From Hymenobacter fodinae (GTDB taxonomy: Bacteria; Bacteroidota; Bacteroidia; Cytophagales; Hymenobacteraceae): 64,000 nucleotides of DNA. Positions 44,370 to 53,166 of the stretch are shown piece by piece. The DNA lies in the NCBI RefSeq assembly GCF_004745825.1, contig NZ_SRLA01000001.1, forward strand, positions 1-64,000. The letters run 5' to 3'. The stretch's first letter is position 1. Each line of letters begins with the position of its first letter. Made by a program: the position numbers and the translations under genes. The notes beneath the pieces are model-generated. The model made no database searches and was not told the origin of the DNA. It saw nothing but the letters and a program-made list of their open reading frames with translations.

Positions 44370-45099
44370 GGTGTACTAAAATTCGGTGAAGCCCCAGTAG
44401 CACGAGCTCCGGTATGACAAAGATAGAGCCTTTCAGTCGGGCATGGAAAAAAGCCGCATCGCCCCCTGCCAAGACTACCGCTAGGCCAGGGTATTGGGCT
44501 CGGTACTCCTCCACAAATCCACGCACTTCAGCCGCAGCACCGTTCAGCACACCGCTTTGAATTGCTGAGAGCGTATTGTCGCCAGTAAAGGCTATCGGCG
44601 TAACTAGATTGGCTGGGCGTTCTACTAACGGTAATCGGCCGGTAAACGTGTGCAAGGCCTGAAACCGCATAGCCAAGCCCGGCGAGATGCTACCACCCCT
44701 AAATACCCCGTTGGCATCTACCAAGTCGCATTTGATAGCAGTGCCGGCATCAATAATCATCACGTTGCGGCCGTGTAGTAACCAAGCAGCCCCCACCGCC
44801 GCCGCCAGCCGGTCGGCTCCCAACGTGTGGGGGGTAGCGTAACCATTCTGAATGGGAAGTGGTGTACTTGCCGGGACAAACTCCAGCACTAGGCCAGGTA
44901 GCGTATCACAGAGCTCTGTCGCCCATGTTGCAGTAGGTTCGGCTACCGAGGCTACAATAGCGTGTTCGGGTTGCAGGCGCTGAACAGCCGCACGTACCTG
45001 GTCCGGCGTCTGATGCGTGGCCGATTCCACTAGCACGTCGTCCTGGAAGTACCCATACTTCACGGCCGTGTTGCCAATATCAAGGGAAAAGGTACGCAA
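44356..45099 (-). CDS. coaX: Type III pantothenate kinase
   Basis: The 247-residue kinase phosphorylates pantothenate, the first step of CoA synthesis, and needs a monovalent cation. Family motifs are visible: LDIGNTAVKYGYF at the start, GADRLAAAVGA near 98, DAGTAIKCDLVD near 117, and GGSISPGLAMR near 135. It is first in its operon. With panC and panD at 18-19 kb most of the pathway to phosphopantothenate is in this window. Confidence 0.95.
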   Translation of the reverse strand: MRTFSLDIGNTAVKYGYFQDDVLVESATHQTPDQVRAAVQRLQPEHAIVASVAEPTATWATELCDTLPGLVLEFVPASTPLPIQNGYATPHTLGADRLAAAVGAAWLLHGRNVMIIDAGTAIKCDLVDANGVFRGGSISPGLAMRFQALHTFTGRLPLVERPANLVTPIAFTGDNTLSAIQSGVLNGAAAEVRGFVEEYRAQYPGLAVVLAGGDAAFFHARLKGSIFVIPELVLLGLHRILVHHVST

Positions 45100-45259
45100 G
45101 CGGTAAGCTGATAGAGTTGAGACTAGCTGATCTACAAAAATGGTGAAGCTGCGTTTTGCTGAAGCAAGAGAGAAGAGTTCGAAAGAACTGCCTCCTCTCC
45201 CACTACACCTTACACAACTTCACCATTGAGAGCCGCTCGGTAGCCGAGCGGTTGCGTGC

Positions 45260-47131
45260 TTACATAAAATACTTCAGGCGGATAACTTCCTTCTCGGTGA
45301 GGAAGCGCCACTTACCGCGGGGTAGATCTTTCTTGGTCAGGCCAGCGTACTGCACCCGGTCCAGGGAAACTACATCGTAGCCCAGGTGCTCGAAAATGCG
45401 GCGCACAATGCGGTTGCGGCCAATGTGAATCTCGATGCCCACGAAGTGCGGGTTGCCCGCTACTACAGCTACGTCATCTACTTCCACTTTGCCATCCTCT
45501 AGCTCTAGGCCAGCAGCAATCTGCCCGAGGTGTTCTTCGCTTAATGGCTTATCAAGCTCTACTTGGTAGATCTTCTTGTTGCGGTGTGAAGGGTGCGAAA
45601 GCTTCTGCGCCACTTCGCCATCATTGGTGAACAGCAGCAGGCCTGTAGTATTCCGGTCGAGGCGGCCTACGGGGAAGATGCGCTCTTTAGAAGCACCTGC
45701 CACCAGCTCCATTACCGTCCGGCGACCTTCAGGGTCTTCCGTGGTTGTGATGAAGTCTTTCGGCTTATTGAGCAGCACGTACACCAGCTTCTCACGGTTG
45801 AGGTTGGTTTTGCCGTACTGCACCGTATCGGTAGGCTTCACTTTGTAGCCCATCTCCGTTACTACTTGGCCGTTCACCTTAATCTCACCTGCCGCAATCA
45901 GCGAATCGGCTTCCCGACGGGAGCAGATGCCCGCGTTGGCGATGTATCGGTTTAAGCGAGTTTCGTCATTTTGCGAGTCGTCCTCTTCCCGGCGGCGCTT
46001 GTTACCACGGGTTTTGTCATCCTCGTAAAACTTCAGGTTCTTGTAGTCGGGGGCTTCGCCGGCTACCTCTCCCCACTTGCGCTTGCCAGCCTGATTAGAG
46101 TCTAGGTCGCGGCCAGTGCGCTTGTTGATGGTGCGCTCCGGACGGTCACCGTATGGGCGAGCTGAACGCTCTTCGCGCCGGTCGCCGAAACGCTTGTCGC
46201 CAGTACCGCGGCTGTCCCGGTCACCGAAGCTACCTGGCCTAGCGGACCGCTCATCGCGGCGGTCGGTGTTGAAGCTGCTAGGGCGGGCAGTACGCTTCTC
46301 GCCGAAGCTGCCACCCCCAAAGCCACCTTCCTTCCGCTCGCCGTAATGGCGCTGCGTGAAACCACCCTCCTGGCGCGGAGCCGAACGGTCTTCGCGAGGT
46401 GCAAACCCTTCGCGGCGCGGCGCGCGCTCATCCGAGTCTAACCCTTCTGGACGGCCCCGGAAATCAAATGGACGGGCCGGACGAATTTCCCGGTCAGGGC
46501 CAGCGTCATAGTCCCGACGCGGAGCCGTTGGTTCCTGGCGCGACTGAAAGCGGTCTGCTTGGGGGGCATCCTGCTCGAAGGGGTTTTTCTTATTGAACTT
46601 GCGGTTACGCTCACCAGCTGCCCCACGGGGTACCGTTGGCTTGCCTTCCTGACGGTAGGGCTGGCCGGGCCAGTTGGCCTTAGATTCGTACGGGCGAGCT
46701 GGTCGCTCATCACGGCGGTCATTGTCGCGGTCGAAGCGGCCTTCCCGGCGGTCATCAAACCGGCGCGGCGCGTCACGGTCGAAGGAACGCTGCGGACGGT
46801 CGTTACCATACTCACGGTTGCCGTAGGGACGTGAGCTACCACCGCTGGGCCGGCCTTCGCCGCCGCGGTTGAAGCTTCCACCTGTTGAGTTAAACTTCTT
46901 TGGCCCACCGAAGCCAGTACCGCTACCACCAAATTTCTTGGGGCCACCGTAACTGTTGCCACGAGGCGCATCGCCGAAGCGAGGGTTACCGCCAGCAGGG
47001 CGGTCATCGCGGTTACGACCTGTACCGCCAGAGCGGCGGAAGCCCTCGGGGCTGCTAGAGCTACCTGAAGGGCGATAATTGGAGCGGCCGTTGCGGCCTG
47101 ATGTTTCGTCGGAGTTGTGTTGCTTACCCAT
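45260..47131 (-). CDS. Pseudouridine synthase (RluB/RsuA type) with a long Arg/Gly-rich N-terminus
   Basis: The C-terminal 235 residues form a standard 23S/16S rRNA pseudouridine synthase: S4 domain from about 388 (RLNRYIANAGICSRREAD), then the catalytic GRLDRNTTGLLL near 490 with its Asp, and the closing RIFEHLGYDV segment. The first 385 residues are low complexity, rich in Arg, Gly, Asp and Ser (RFDRDNDRR; GGPKKFGG-like units), resembling disordered RNA-binding RGG tails. Normal family length is about 240-300. The tail may bind RNA or ribosomal particles. That is inference. Confidence 0.9.
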   Translation of the reverse strand: MGKQHNSDETSGRNGRSNYRPSGSSSSPEGFRRSGGTGRNRDDRPAGGNPRFGDAPRGNSYGGPKKFGGSGTGFGGPKKFNSTGGSFNRGGEGRPSGGSSRPYGNREYGNDRPQRSFDRDAPRRFDDRREGRFDRDNDRRDERPARPYESKANWPGQPYRQEGKPTVPRGAAGERNRKFNKKNPFEQDAPQADRFQSRQEPTAPRRDYDAGPDREIRPARPFDFRGRPEGLDSDERAPRREGFAPREDRSAPRQEGGFTQRHYGERKEGGFGGGSFGEKRTARPSSFNTDRRDERSARPGSFGDRDSRGTGDKRFGDRREERSARPYGDRPERTINKRTGRDLDSNQAGKRKWGEVAGEAPDYKNLKFYEDDKTRGNKRRREEDDSQNDETRLNRYIANAGICSRREADSLIAAGEIKVNGQVVTEMGYKVKPTDTVQYGKTNLNREKLVYVLLNKPKDFITTTEDPEGRRTVMELVAGASKERIFPVGRLDRNTTGLLLFTNDGEVAQKLSHPSHRNKKIYQVELDKPLSEEHLGQIAAGLELEDGKVEVDDVAVVAGNPHFVGIEIHIGRNRIVRRIFEHLGYDVVSLDRVQYAGLTKKDLPRGKWRFLTEKEVIRLKYFM

Positions 47132-47223
47132 GGAGTAAAAGCATAAGTGCCGTATCGCTACGGTACGGGTGAAGTGTCAAAAGGTGGTGCCGAGTTGTGG
47201 AAACCACAGGCGGCAGAAAACAG

Positions 47224-47275
47224 TGCCCGGACCAGCGGCGCGGCTCTAAAAGAGCCCCGGCCGTGGGTCCGGGCA
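47224..47275 (-). terminator. Terminator of the DksA-like gene
   Basis: A 10-bp outer stem TGCCCGGACC/GGTCCGGGCA with an inner GGCTCT/AGAGCC pairing, 21 nt beyond the stop. The T-run is weak. Confidence 0.65.
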
Positions 47276-47296
47276 GAAATGTGGTGTGGTGCTGCG

Positions 47297-47680
47297 CTAG
47301 TCGCGACGGGCCATTTTGGCCTCAATAGAGTGCTGCGTATGAGGCACAGCGCGCAGGCGTTCCTTCGGAATCAGCTTGCCAGTACCAATGCATACCCCAT
47401 AGGTACCATTCTTAATGCGCACGAGTGCATTCTCGAGTTGCTGGATGAACTTCATCTGGCGAGAGGCCAGCTGGTTCAGGCTTTCTTTCTCAGCCGTATC
47501 CGCACCATCTTCCAGCACCTTTGAGGAGGAAGCCGTGTTGTCGGTACCCGAATCGTTTTTGCGGCTCAGCGTTTCTTTGATGAACGCTACTTCCTTACGA
47601 GCGGCTGTGAGCTTATCTTGAATGATTTGCTCAAACTCAGCCAGTTCTTCCCTGGAATAGCGTAGGGATTCGTCACTCAT
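47297..47680 (-). CDS. TraR/DksA-family regulator with degenerate zinc finger
   Basis: The 127-residue protein has the coiled-coil part (about 10-90) and the C-terminal fold of DksA-type proteins that enter the RNA polymerase secondary channel. Of the four zinc-binding cysteines only Cys97 remains. The others read Thr100, Ser118 and Ala121 (GVCIGTGKLIPKERLRAVPH). Such cysteine-poor versions are known, for example P. aeruginosa DksA2, and are usual in Bacteroidota. It is single, with its own terminator. Confidence 0.88.
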   Translation of the reverse strand: MSDESLRYSREELAEFEQIIQDKLTAARKEVAFIKETLSRKNDSGTDNTASSSKVLEDGADTAEKESLNQLASRQMKFIQQLENALVRIKNGTYGVCIGTGKLIPKERLRAVPHTQHSIEAKMARRD

Positions 47681-47953
47681 GTTGGTGCAGGGAGATTAGA
47701 GAGATAATAAGAAAAGTTAGCAACGACTGCAGGACAGCGGAATAGCTACTTGTGCTCCCAACAGCTTGCTCAAGAAATTAGTTTAGGATTTCCTGGGCCG
47801 GTAGGTTAGTTAGCCATTTAGCGTCTTCCAACACTGCATTTATGGCCGCAAAGCTACGGTTTTGTAGCTTATCGAGCTACAGTTCAGTCTGATTAGCCTC
47901 AGCAGCTCCTATCTACACGCCTAAGCCAGCTGTATATTGCAATAGGTAATCCA

Positions 47954-48430
47954 TTAAAAGCCGAGCATGTGAATTGCTGCTACGGCCCCCTCTACTCCCT
48001 TATTGCCGTGCTTTCCGCCTGCTCGGTCCCAAGCTTGCTCCAGCGTGTTAGTAGTTACCAGACCAAAGATTACTGGTTTGTTAAATTTTAAACCCACGTT
48101 CGTGATGCCGCTTGCCACCGCGTGGCAGATATAATCATCGTGCTTAGTCTCTCCTTTGATTACGACTCCTAAGCAGATGACTGCATCAATCTCCTCATGC
48201 TGGGCCAGCAGTTGGGCACCTAGAGTTAGCTCGAAGCTACCAGGCACTGTATTGCGGAATATGTTCTCGGGCTTAGCGCCGTGCTTGATTAGGGTTTCGT
48301 AGGCCCCGCGGGCCAAGGTATCCGTAATCTCGCGGTTCCACTCGGCCACTACTAACCCAAATCGTTTGTCAGAAATGTCAATGAAGTTGTCAGAGGTGTA
48401 GTCGCTGAGATTCTTTAGTGCGGTTGCCAT
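47954..48430 (-). CDS. ribH: 6,7-dimethyl-8-ribityllumazine synthase
   Basis: The 158-residue enzyme is the penultimate step of riboflavin synthesis. Typical motifs are VAEWNREITDTLARGAYETL near 30, the VPGSFELTLGAQLL segment, CLGVVIKGETKHDDYIC near 90 with the catalytic His, and VFGLVTTNTLEQAWDRAGG. Length is normal. No other rib genes are close, and no FMN riboswitch is visible. It is in tandem with the TPR gene upstream, separated by a palindromic terminator. Confidence 0.95.
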   Translation of the reverse strand: MATALKNLSDYTSDNFIDISDKRFGLVVAEWNREITDTLARGAYETLIKHGAKPENIFRNTVPGSFELTLGAQLLAQHEEIDAVICLGVVIKGETKHDDYICHAVASGITNVGLKFNKPVIFGLVTTNTLEQAWDRAGGKHGNKGVEGAVAAIHMLGF

Positions 48431-48553
48431 GGGGTTCTGGGGGTGTAAATCTGAGTGAAGTGGCCTAGCGCCAATGAGCGGCGTTTAGAAAGTTGACCAC
48501 GGTTTGCCTACCTACTATTACAGCTCGGCTTTGTTTTAGCCGTGCCGCTCATA

Positions 48554-48587
48554 AACAGAAAAGGTGGCCTAGGCCACCTTTTCTGTT
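48554..48587. terminator. Perfect 34-bp palindrome, terminator of the TPR gene
   Basis: 17+17 perfectly matched bases with no loop (48554-48570 and 48571-48587), centred on GGCCTAGGCC. It lies 19 nt beyond the stop of the minus-strand TPR gene, and the outer arm supplies TTTTCTGTT. This is the most symmetric copy of the iterated motif. Confidence 0.8.
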
Positions 48588-48605
48588 CTTATCAACGCGT
48601 CATGT

Positions 48606-49379
48606 CTATTTACCAGACATGGCTTCGTCACGAGCCTTATACTGTTTGGCCTCGCCTGCTTCAGCAGCAGCGGGGTAATCATTCAGAATCTTGTCGTAGG
48701 CCGTAACAGCACCCGCGTAGTCTTTGGCCAGCTCACGAGCCGTAGCTTCCTTCAGCAGGTAGCCGGGCGAGAAGTACTCGTTGGCATTGTGGTTGGCCGC
48801 CTTGTTGTAAAAGTCAGCGGCTTCCTTGGGCTGGTTGAGCTCTAGGTGCGCATCGCCCAGCAGAGCATACGCCCGAGCTTGCACCAGCAGGTCATCCGAG
48901 CTAAAGTCTTCCAAGTAATCAACGGCCTCTTTGTACTTGCCTTCTTTCAGGGCAGCTACGCCCGCATAGAAGTTCGCCAGGTTACCGGCAGCCGTTCCGC
49001 TGTACTCTGAGGCTACACGCTCCAGGCCCAGGTTGCGGCCGTCGCCTTTCATAGCCTTTTGTAGCGAGTCAGCTTCCCAATAGCTTACTGCCCGGAACAT
49101 GGCAGCTTGCGCCTTAGTGTCCTGTGAAGACCGCCACAGATAGTACCCGAAGGCACCAGCCACGGCCAGTATCACCACGGCCGCTAGGCCTAGCAAGACG
49201 TTCTTATTACGACGCAGGAAGTCCTCCGACTCAGCCAGGCGGATAGCCAGTGCGTCTGGGTCTTCCAGGAGCGGGTGCTCCGGGTTATAGGCTTCCGCCG
49301 GCTGCAGCGGGTCCGAGGACACTACCTGCTTCTGCTGGCGAGCCTGGGGACTCTTGCCCGTAAAAGGAATCTTCGACAT
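48606..49379 (-). CDS. Single-span membrane TPR protein
   Basis: The 257-residue protein has a charged N-terminal region (1-58), one transmembrane helix (about 61-80, VLLGLAAVVILAVAGAFGYYL), then a run of TPR-like repeats (95-245). The plan is like E. coli YfgM. In other Bacteroidota such a gene often lies beside recF, dciA and ribH, as here. Its precise role is unknown. It may tether periplasmic chaperones. Confidence 0.85.
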   Translation of the reverse strand: MSKIPFTGKSPQARQQKQVVSSDPLQPAEAYNPEHPLLEDPDALAIRLAESEDFLRRNKNVLLGLAAVVILAVAGAFGYYLWRSSQDTKAQAAMFRAVSYWEADSLQKAMKGDGRNLGLERVASEYSGTAAGNLANFYAGVAALKEGKYKEAVDYLEDFSSDDLLVQARAYALLGDAHLELNQPKEAADFYNKAANHNANEYFSPGYLLKEATARELAKDYAGAVTAYDKILNDYPAAAEAGEAKQYKARDEAMSGK

Positions 49380-49428
49380 GGAGTTAGCTTAAAAAGCAGC
49401 TACGTGGGGCTAGTTAAATTTCCGCTGA

Positions 49429-50598
49429 CTAGTCGCGGATGTAAGGATAGTCCTGCTGCACGTACACGTCTTTGTACAGCTCGTCGGCGGTAGGATAAGG
49501 CGAGTTCTCAGCAAACTCCACTGACTCCTGAACCTGGCCTTTGATCTTCTCATCGATTGCAGCCAGATCTTCTTCCGTTGCCATGTTGTGGGTCAGGATG
49601 GTGTGACGAACTGCCTCGATAGAGTCGCGGGAACGGTAGTCCTCCAGCTCCTCTTTGGTGCGGTATTTAGCGGGGTCACTCATGGAGTGACCTTTGTAGC
49701 GGTAGGTCTTGAACTCCAAGAACGTGGGACCTTCACCAGCGCGAGCCCGCTCAGCGGCGCGAGCTACGGCGTTGTGCACATCCTCTACATTCATGGCATT
49801 CACCGGCTCCGACGGCATGTCGTAGCCTTCACCCAACGTGTAAAGCTCGGTTACGTTAGAGGTGCGCTGCACGGAGGTACCCATGGCGTAGCCGTTGTTC
49901 TCTACTACGAAGATCACGGGCAGCTTCCACAGCATTGCCATGTTAAAGGCTTCGTGCAGGGCACCCTGGCGCACGGCACCATCACCCATGTAGCAGATGC
50001 AGAGGTTGCCGGTCTTGTTATATTTCTCGGCGAAGGCAATACCAGCTCCCAACGGAACCTGACCGCCTACGATGCCGTGACCACCGATGAAGTTTACCTC
50101 CTTATCGAAGATGTGCATCGAGCCGCCTTTGCCCTTAGAGCAGCCGGTAGCTTTCGCAAACAGCTCGGCCATGATGGCGTTAGGCGAAGTACCCAGAGCC
50201 AGTGGGTGCGCGTGGTCACGGTAAGCCGTAATCCACTTGTCACCTTTAGTCAAAGCCGACACGGCACCAGCTACGCAAGCCTCTTGGCCAATGTAGAGGT
50301 GACAGAAGCCTTTGATCTTTTGCTGACCGTAAAGCTGACCTGCCTTCTCTTCGAATTTGCGCATGAGCTGCATTTGCTCATACCACTGCAGGTAGGTCTC
50401 CTTTGGGAATTCGGGGTTGGCCGGCGTAGTAGCCTTGGGGGCGCCGGTTGCGGCTTCTGCCTCAGCATTCGCTGGCGGCAATACCGGATCGGGCTGCTTC
50501 ACCGTATTGGTGTCCTTAGAGGATGCAGCTTTAGGGGTCGACGATTTCTTCGTCGAATTGGAAGCCTTGGAGGCAGCCTTTACTTTCGTCTCCGCCAT
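49429..50598 (-). CDS. pdhA: Pyruvate dehydrogenase E1 component, alpha subunit
   Basis: The 389-residue thiamine-diphosphate enzyme starts the decarboxylation of pyruvate. The ThDP motif GDGAVRQGALHEAFNMA with ENNGYAMGT is present near 205-250, as is the phosphorylation-loop-like GHSMSDPAKYR near 310. An N-terminal extension of about 55 residues is rich in Lys, Ala, Ser, Thr and Pro and may be a flexible linker to the complex. The beta subunit and the E2/E3 genes are not adjacent in the window. recF is transcribed divergently 66 bp away. Confidence 0.95.
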   Translation of the reverse strand: MAETKVKAASKASNSTKKSSTPKAASSKDTNTVKQPDPVLPPANAEAEAATGAPKATTPANPEFPKETYLQWYEQMQLMRKFEEKAGQLYGQQKIKGFCHLYIGQEACVAGAVSALTKGDKWITAYRDHAHPLALGTSPNAIMAELFAKATGCSKGKGGSMHIFDKEVNFIGGHGIVGGQVPLGAGIAFAEKYNKTGNLCICYMGDGAVRQGALHEAFNMAMLWKLPVIFVVENNGYAMGTSVQRTSNVTELYTLGEGYDMPSEPVNAMNVEDVHNAVARAAERARAGEGPTFLEFKTYRYKGHSMSDPAKYRTKEELEDYRSRDSIEAVRHTILTHNMATEEDLAAIDEKIKGQVQESVEFAENSPYPTADELYKDVYVQQDYPYIRD

Positions 50599-50664
50599 CT
50601 TGCTCTCGGTTGTTCGCGTTTGGGATGCGAAAGTACGTAAAAGGATTGCAATTCCGAACCGCGC

Positions 50665-51777
50665 ATGATTCTAGAAAACCTGCATTTATTGTTCTTCAAG
50701 AACTACGACGAGGCAAACCTTTTACTCTCCCCCCACATCAACTGCTTTGTGGGCGACAACGGTAGTGGCAAGACCAACCTCTTAGATGCCATCCATTATT
50801 TATCGCTCACCAAAAGTGCTTTCACATCTTCTGATGCACAAAGCATAAAACAAGGAGAAGAGTTCTTTGTGGTGAGGGGTAGGTTTAAACTTTCTGCCGA
50901 GGATAAGGGCGAAACGATTCAGTGCAGCCTGCGCACCGGTCAGAAGAAGTCAGTCCTCCACGATAAGCAGGCCTACGATAGAATCTCCGACCACATAGGG
51001 CGCTTTCCCGTGGTGCTTATCTCTCCCTACGATACCGACCTCATCCGGCAGGGCAGTGAAGAACGGCGCAAGTACTTCGATAGCCTCATCTCCCAGCTCG
51101 ACCACGAGTACCTAGAAGTTCTGATCAAATACTCCCATTTGCTCAAGCAGCGCAACTCCTTGCTCAAGCTGGCCACCGACCGGCAAGGGGGGTACGACCG
51201 CGACTACCTATTAGTGCTGGATGAGCAGTTGGCTCCGTTAGGTGAGCAGTTGGCTAAGCGTCGGCAAGAGTTCCTACAAGAGTTCGAGCCCGTGTTCCAG
51301 CGTCACTATGAGCAGCTAGCGGATGCTCGGGAGGTCGTAACGCTAACCTATAAGAGTGAGCTACCTAGTGCCGACTTCCTCAAGCTGCTCCGCCTGCAAG
51401 AGCGCAAAGACATTTCCTTGCAACGCACTACTCTTGGTCCGCACCGCGACGATGTGACCTTCCTAATGGATGGCCTAGCGGTGAAAAGCTACGGCTCTCA
51501 AGGACAGCAGAAGTCGTTTGCCATTGCGCTTAAGCTCGCGCAGTTTGAGGTGCTGGCTGCCCGCAAGCATCACAAGCCCCTGCTCCTGCTGGACGACATC
51601 TTCGACCGCTTGGATGAGAAGCGAATAACCCGGCTCATGCAGCTCGTCGCGAACCAGACCTTCGGGCAGATCTTTCTTACCGACACCCACCTCGAACGCA
51701 CCGACCGGATTCTCTCAACCCTCTCCGATGACATCCGTCGGTTCCGGGTCGATTCGGGCAAAGTGACACCGCTCTAG
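50665..51777 (+). CDS. recF: DNA replication and repair protein RecF
   Basis: The 370-residue SMC-like ATPase helps load RecA at single-strand gaps. Walker A is GDNGSGKT (30-37), the signature region reads SYGSQGQQKSFAIALKLA near 275, and Walker B is LLLLDDIFDRLD. Length is normal. A DciA-like gene follows on the same strand at 78 bp, as often in Bacteroidota. Confidence 0.96.
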   Translation: MILENLHLLFFKNYDEANLLLSPHINCFVGDNGSGKTNLLDAIHYLSLTKSAFTSSDAQSIKQGEEFFVVRGRFKLSAEDKGETIQCSLRTGQKKSVLHDKQAYDRISDHIGRFPVVLISPYDTDLIRQGSEERRKYFDSLISQLDHEYLEVLIKYSHLLKQRNSLLKLATDRQGGYDRDYLLVLDEQLAPLGEQLAKRRQEFLQEFEPVFQRHYEQLADAREVVTLTYKSELPSADFLKLLRLQERKDISLQRTTLGPHRDDVTFLMDGLAVKSYGSQGQQKSFAIALKLAQFEVLAARKHHKPLLLLDDIFDRLDEKRITRLMQLVANQTFGQIFLTDTHLERTDRILSTLSDDIRRFRVDSGKVTPL

Positions 51778-51790
51778 CCTAGCTTAGAGT

Positions 51791-51798
51791 TACCTTTG
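51791..51798 (+). promoter_or_regulatory. Candidate -7 element of the DciA-like gene
   Basis: TACCTTTG (TAnnTTTG) 56 nt before the ATG. No -33 TTG at the usual distance, so weak. Confidence 0.4.
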
Positions 51799-51854
51799 TG
51801 GTAGTTCCGTTGTAGTCTAGCAACGGCTGTTTCTTCGCGCGTTATTTTACAAAA

Positions 51855-52178
51855 ATGGCTTTTAAAAAACCTTATTCACCTGAAAATTCCCGTCAGTCGG
51901 ACATAGTTCCGCTGAAGGATGGTATTAAGGCTTTGCTGAAAGCATATCGGTTGCAGGGCAAGCTCAACGAGGTAGTGGTAGTATCGAGCTGGGAGCGGGT
52001 AATGGGCAAGGCCGTCGCCATGAAGACTCAGGAGGTGTACGTCAGCCAGGGTAAGCTTTTTGTTCGCCTCTCATCGGCCCCACTCAAGCACGAGCTGTTC
52101 ATGGCCAAGACCCGCGTCCTTGAAATTATCAATGCTGAAGTTGGGGAGGAAGTAATTAAGGAGGTAGTTTTCCTCTAG
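51855..52178 (+). CDS. DUF721/DciA-like protein
   Basis: The 107-residue protein belongs to DUF721, whose better-known member DciA loads the replicative helicase DnaB in bacteria without DnaC. The pattern ELKHELFMAKTRVLEIINAEVGEEVI-like (here LKHELFMAKTRVLE, residues 75-90) is typical. Being next to recF fits a replication function. Whether it works as DciA in this organism is inference. Confidence 0.82.
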   Translation: MAFKKPYSPENSRQSDIVPLKDGIKALLKAYRLQGKLNEVVVVSSWERVMGKAVAMKTQEVYVSQGKLFVRLSSAPLKHELFMAKTRVLEIINAEVGEEVIKEVVFL

Positions 52179-52602
52179 GTCTGCCATTCTATCCTACCTA
52201 TCCACATCGTTTCGTCTGCCTGCCCCGAGCAAGCTGTTTACTTGATCTTGCTTTACCCAAGGCCTCCAGCTTGAGCCCTCCTTACTCACCAAGCATAGAT
52301 ACTTCGCTTCACCCTTGCTCACATTAGCCCGGCCGAGCTCGATAGAGTAGGCCTATCAAGTATAGGGAGGAGGATGGTCTAGCTTATCAGGTGCGGTAGA
52401 GATACACTCAACTGCCCATATCCTATTAGTGTAGACAAGTACCTTAGGATACCCTGTCTCTCACTTGCGCCCTTACTCTGCTATCACTAGTCTTGGTCGG
52501 CATCCCTAGCACCCGCCGATACCTGCGAGACATCTGACCTCAAAGGCTGTTATGCCGCTTGGAAGGCCTCTCCTAGTTGACTGTCTATTCCCTTCCAATT
52601 AT
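52179..52602. other. Intergenic region with no gene found
   Basis: 424 bp between the DciA-like gene and the convergent thioesterase gene. It is rich in short pyrimidine-heavy stretches and shows no coding potential, no hairpin of note and no obvious terminator for the two genes. One TAGGCCTA site is at about 52348. Confidence 0.5.
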
Positions 52603-53166
52603 TTAATACCCGAGCTGACACCGCTCTTGCTGTAAGAGGTGAAGCTGCTCCTCAGCGGCCAGCTTAGTGCGGGCATTATCGAACTGCTCCCGGTACTGGG
52701 CATTGAACTCGCGCCGCTTGATGGCCTCCAGAAACCGGCGGGTGTCTTCCGGGGTTTCGAGTAGCAGCTCTGGCACGGGAGTAGGCTTGCCGGCGTCGTC
52801 TTTGGCCACCATCGTGAAGTAGCAAGTATTAGTATGCTTCACTGTGCCGGTGCGCACATCTTCGGCAATCACCTTGATGCCTACTAGCAGGGAAGTCCGA
52901 CCTACGTAGTTCACGGAGGCGAGCAGTGAAACCAGCTCTCCTACTTCCACAGGTTGCAGAAAATTCACGCCGTCTACGCTTACCGTCACGCAGTAATTAC
53001 CGGCGTGTTTAGAGGCCGCCGCGTAGGCCACTTTGTCCATCAGCGAGAGCAGAATTCCGCCGTGAATCTTGCCACCAAAGTTGGCATATGAAGGGATCAT
53101 CAGCTCCGTAAGAGTAACGCGAGAATAGGACACCGGGCGTACGTCCGGAAGCACTGAATTAGCCAT
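52603..53166 (-). CDS. Acyl-CoA thioesterase (hotdog fold)
   Basis: The 187-residue protein has a single hotdog domain (about 15-130), with the helix-turn NFGGKIHGGILLSLMDKVAYAAASKHAG that characterises the YciA/BFIT thioesterase family, and a polar C-terminal tail. It would hydrolyse acyl-CoA. The substrate chain length is unknown. It is transcribed towards the DciA-like gene. Confidence 0.88.
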   Translation of the reverse strand: MANSVLPDVRPVSYSRVTLTELMIPSYANFGGKIHGGILLSLMDKVAYAAASKHAGNYCVTVSVDGVNFLQPVEVGELVSLLASVNYVGRTSLLVGIKVIAEDVRTGTVKHTNTCYFTMVAKDDAGKPTPVPELLLETPEDTRRFLEAIKRREFNAQYREQFDNARTKLAAEEQLHLLQQERCQLGY

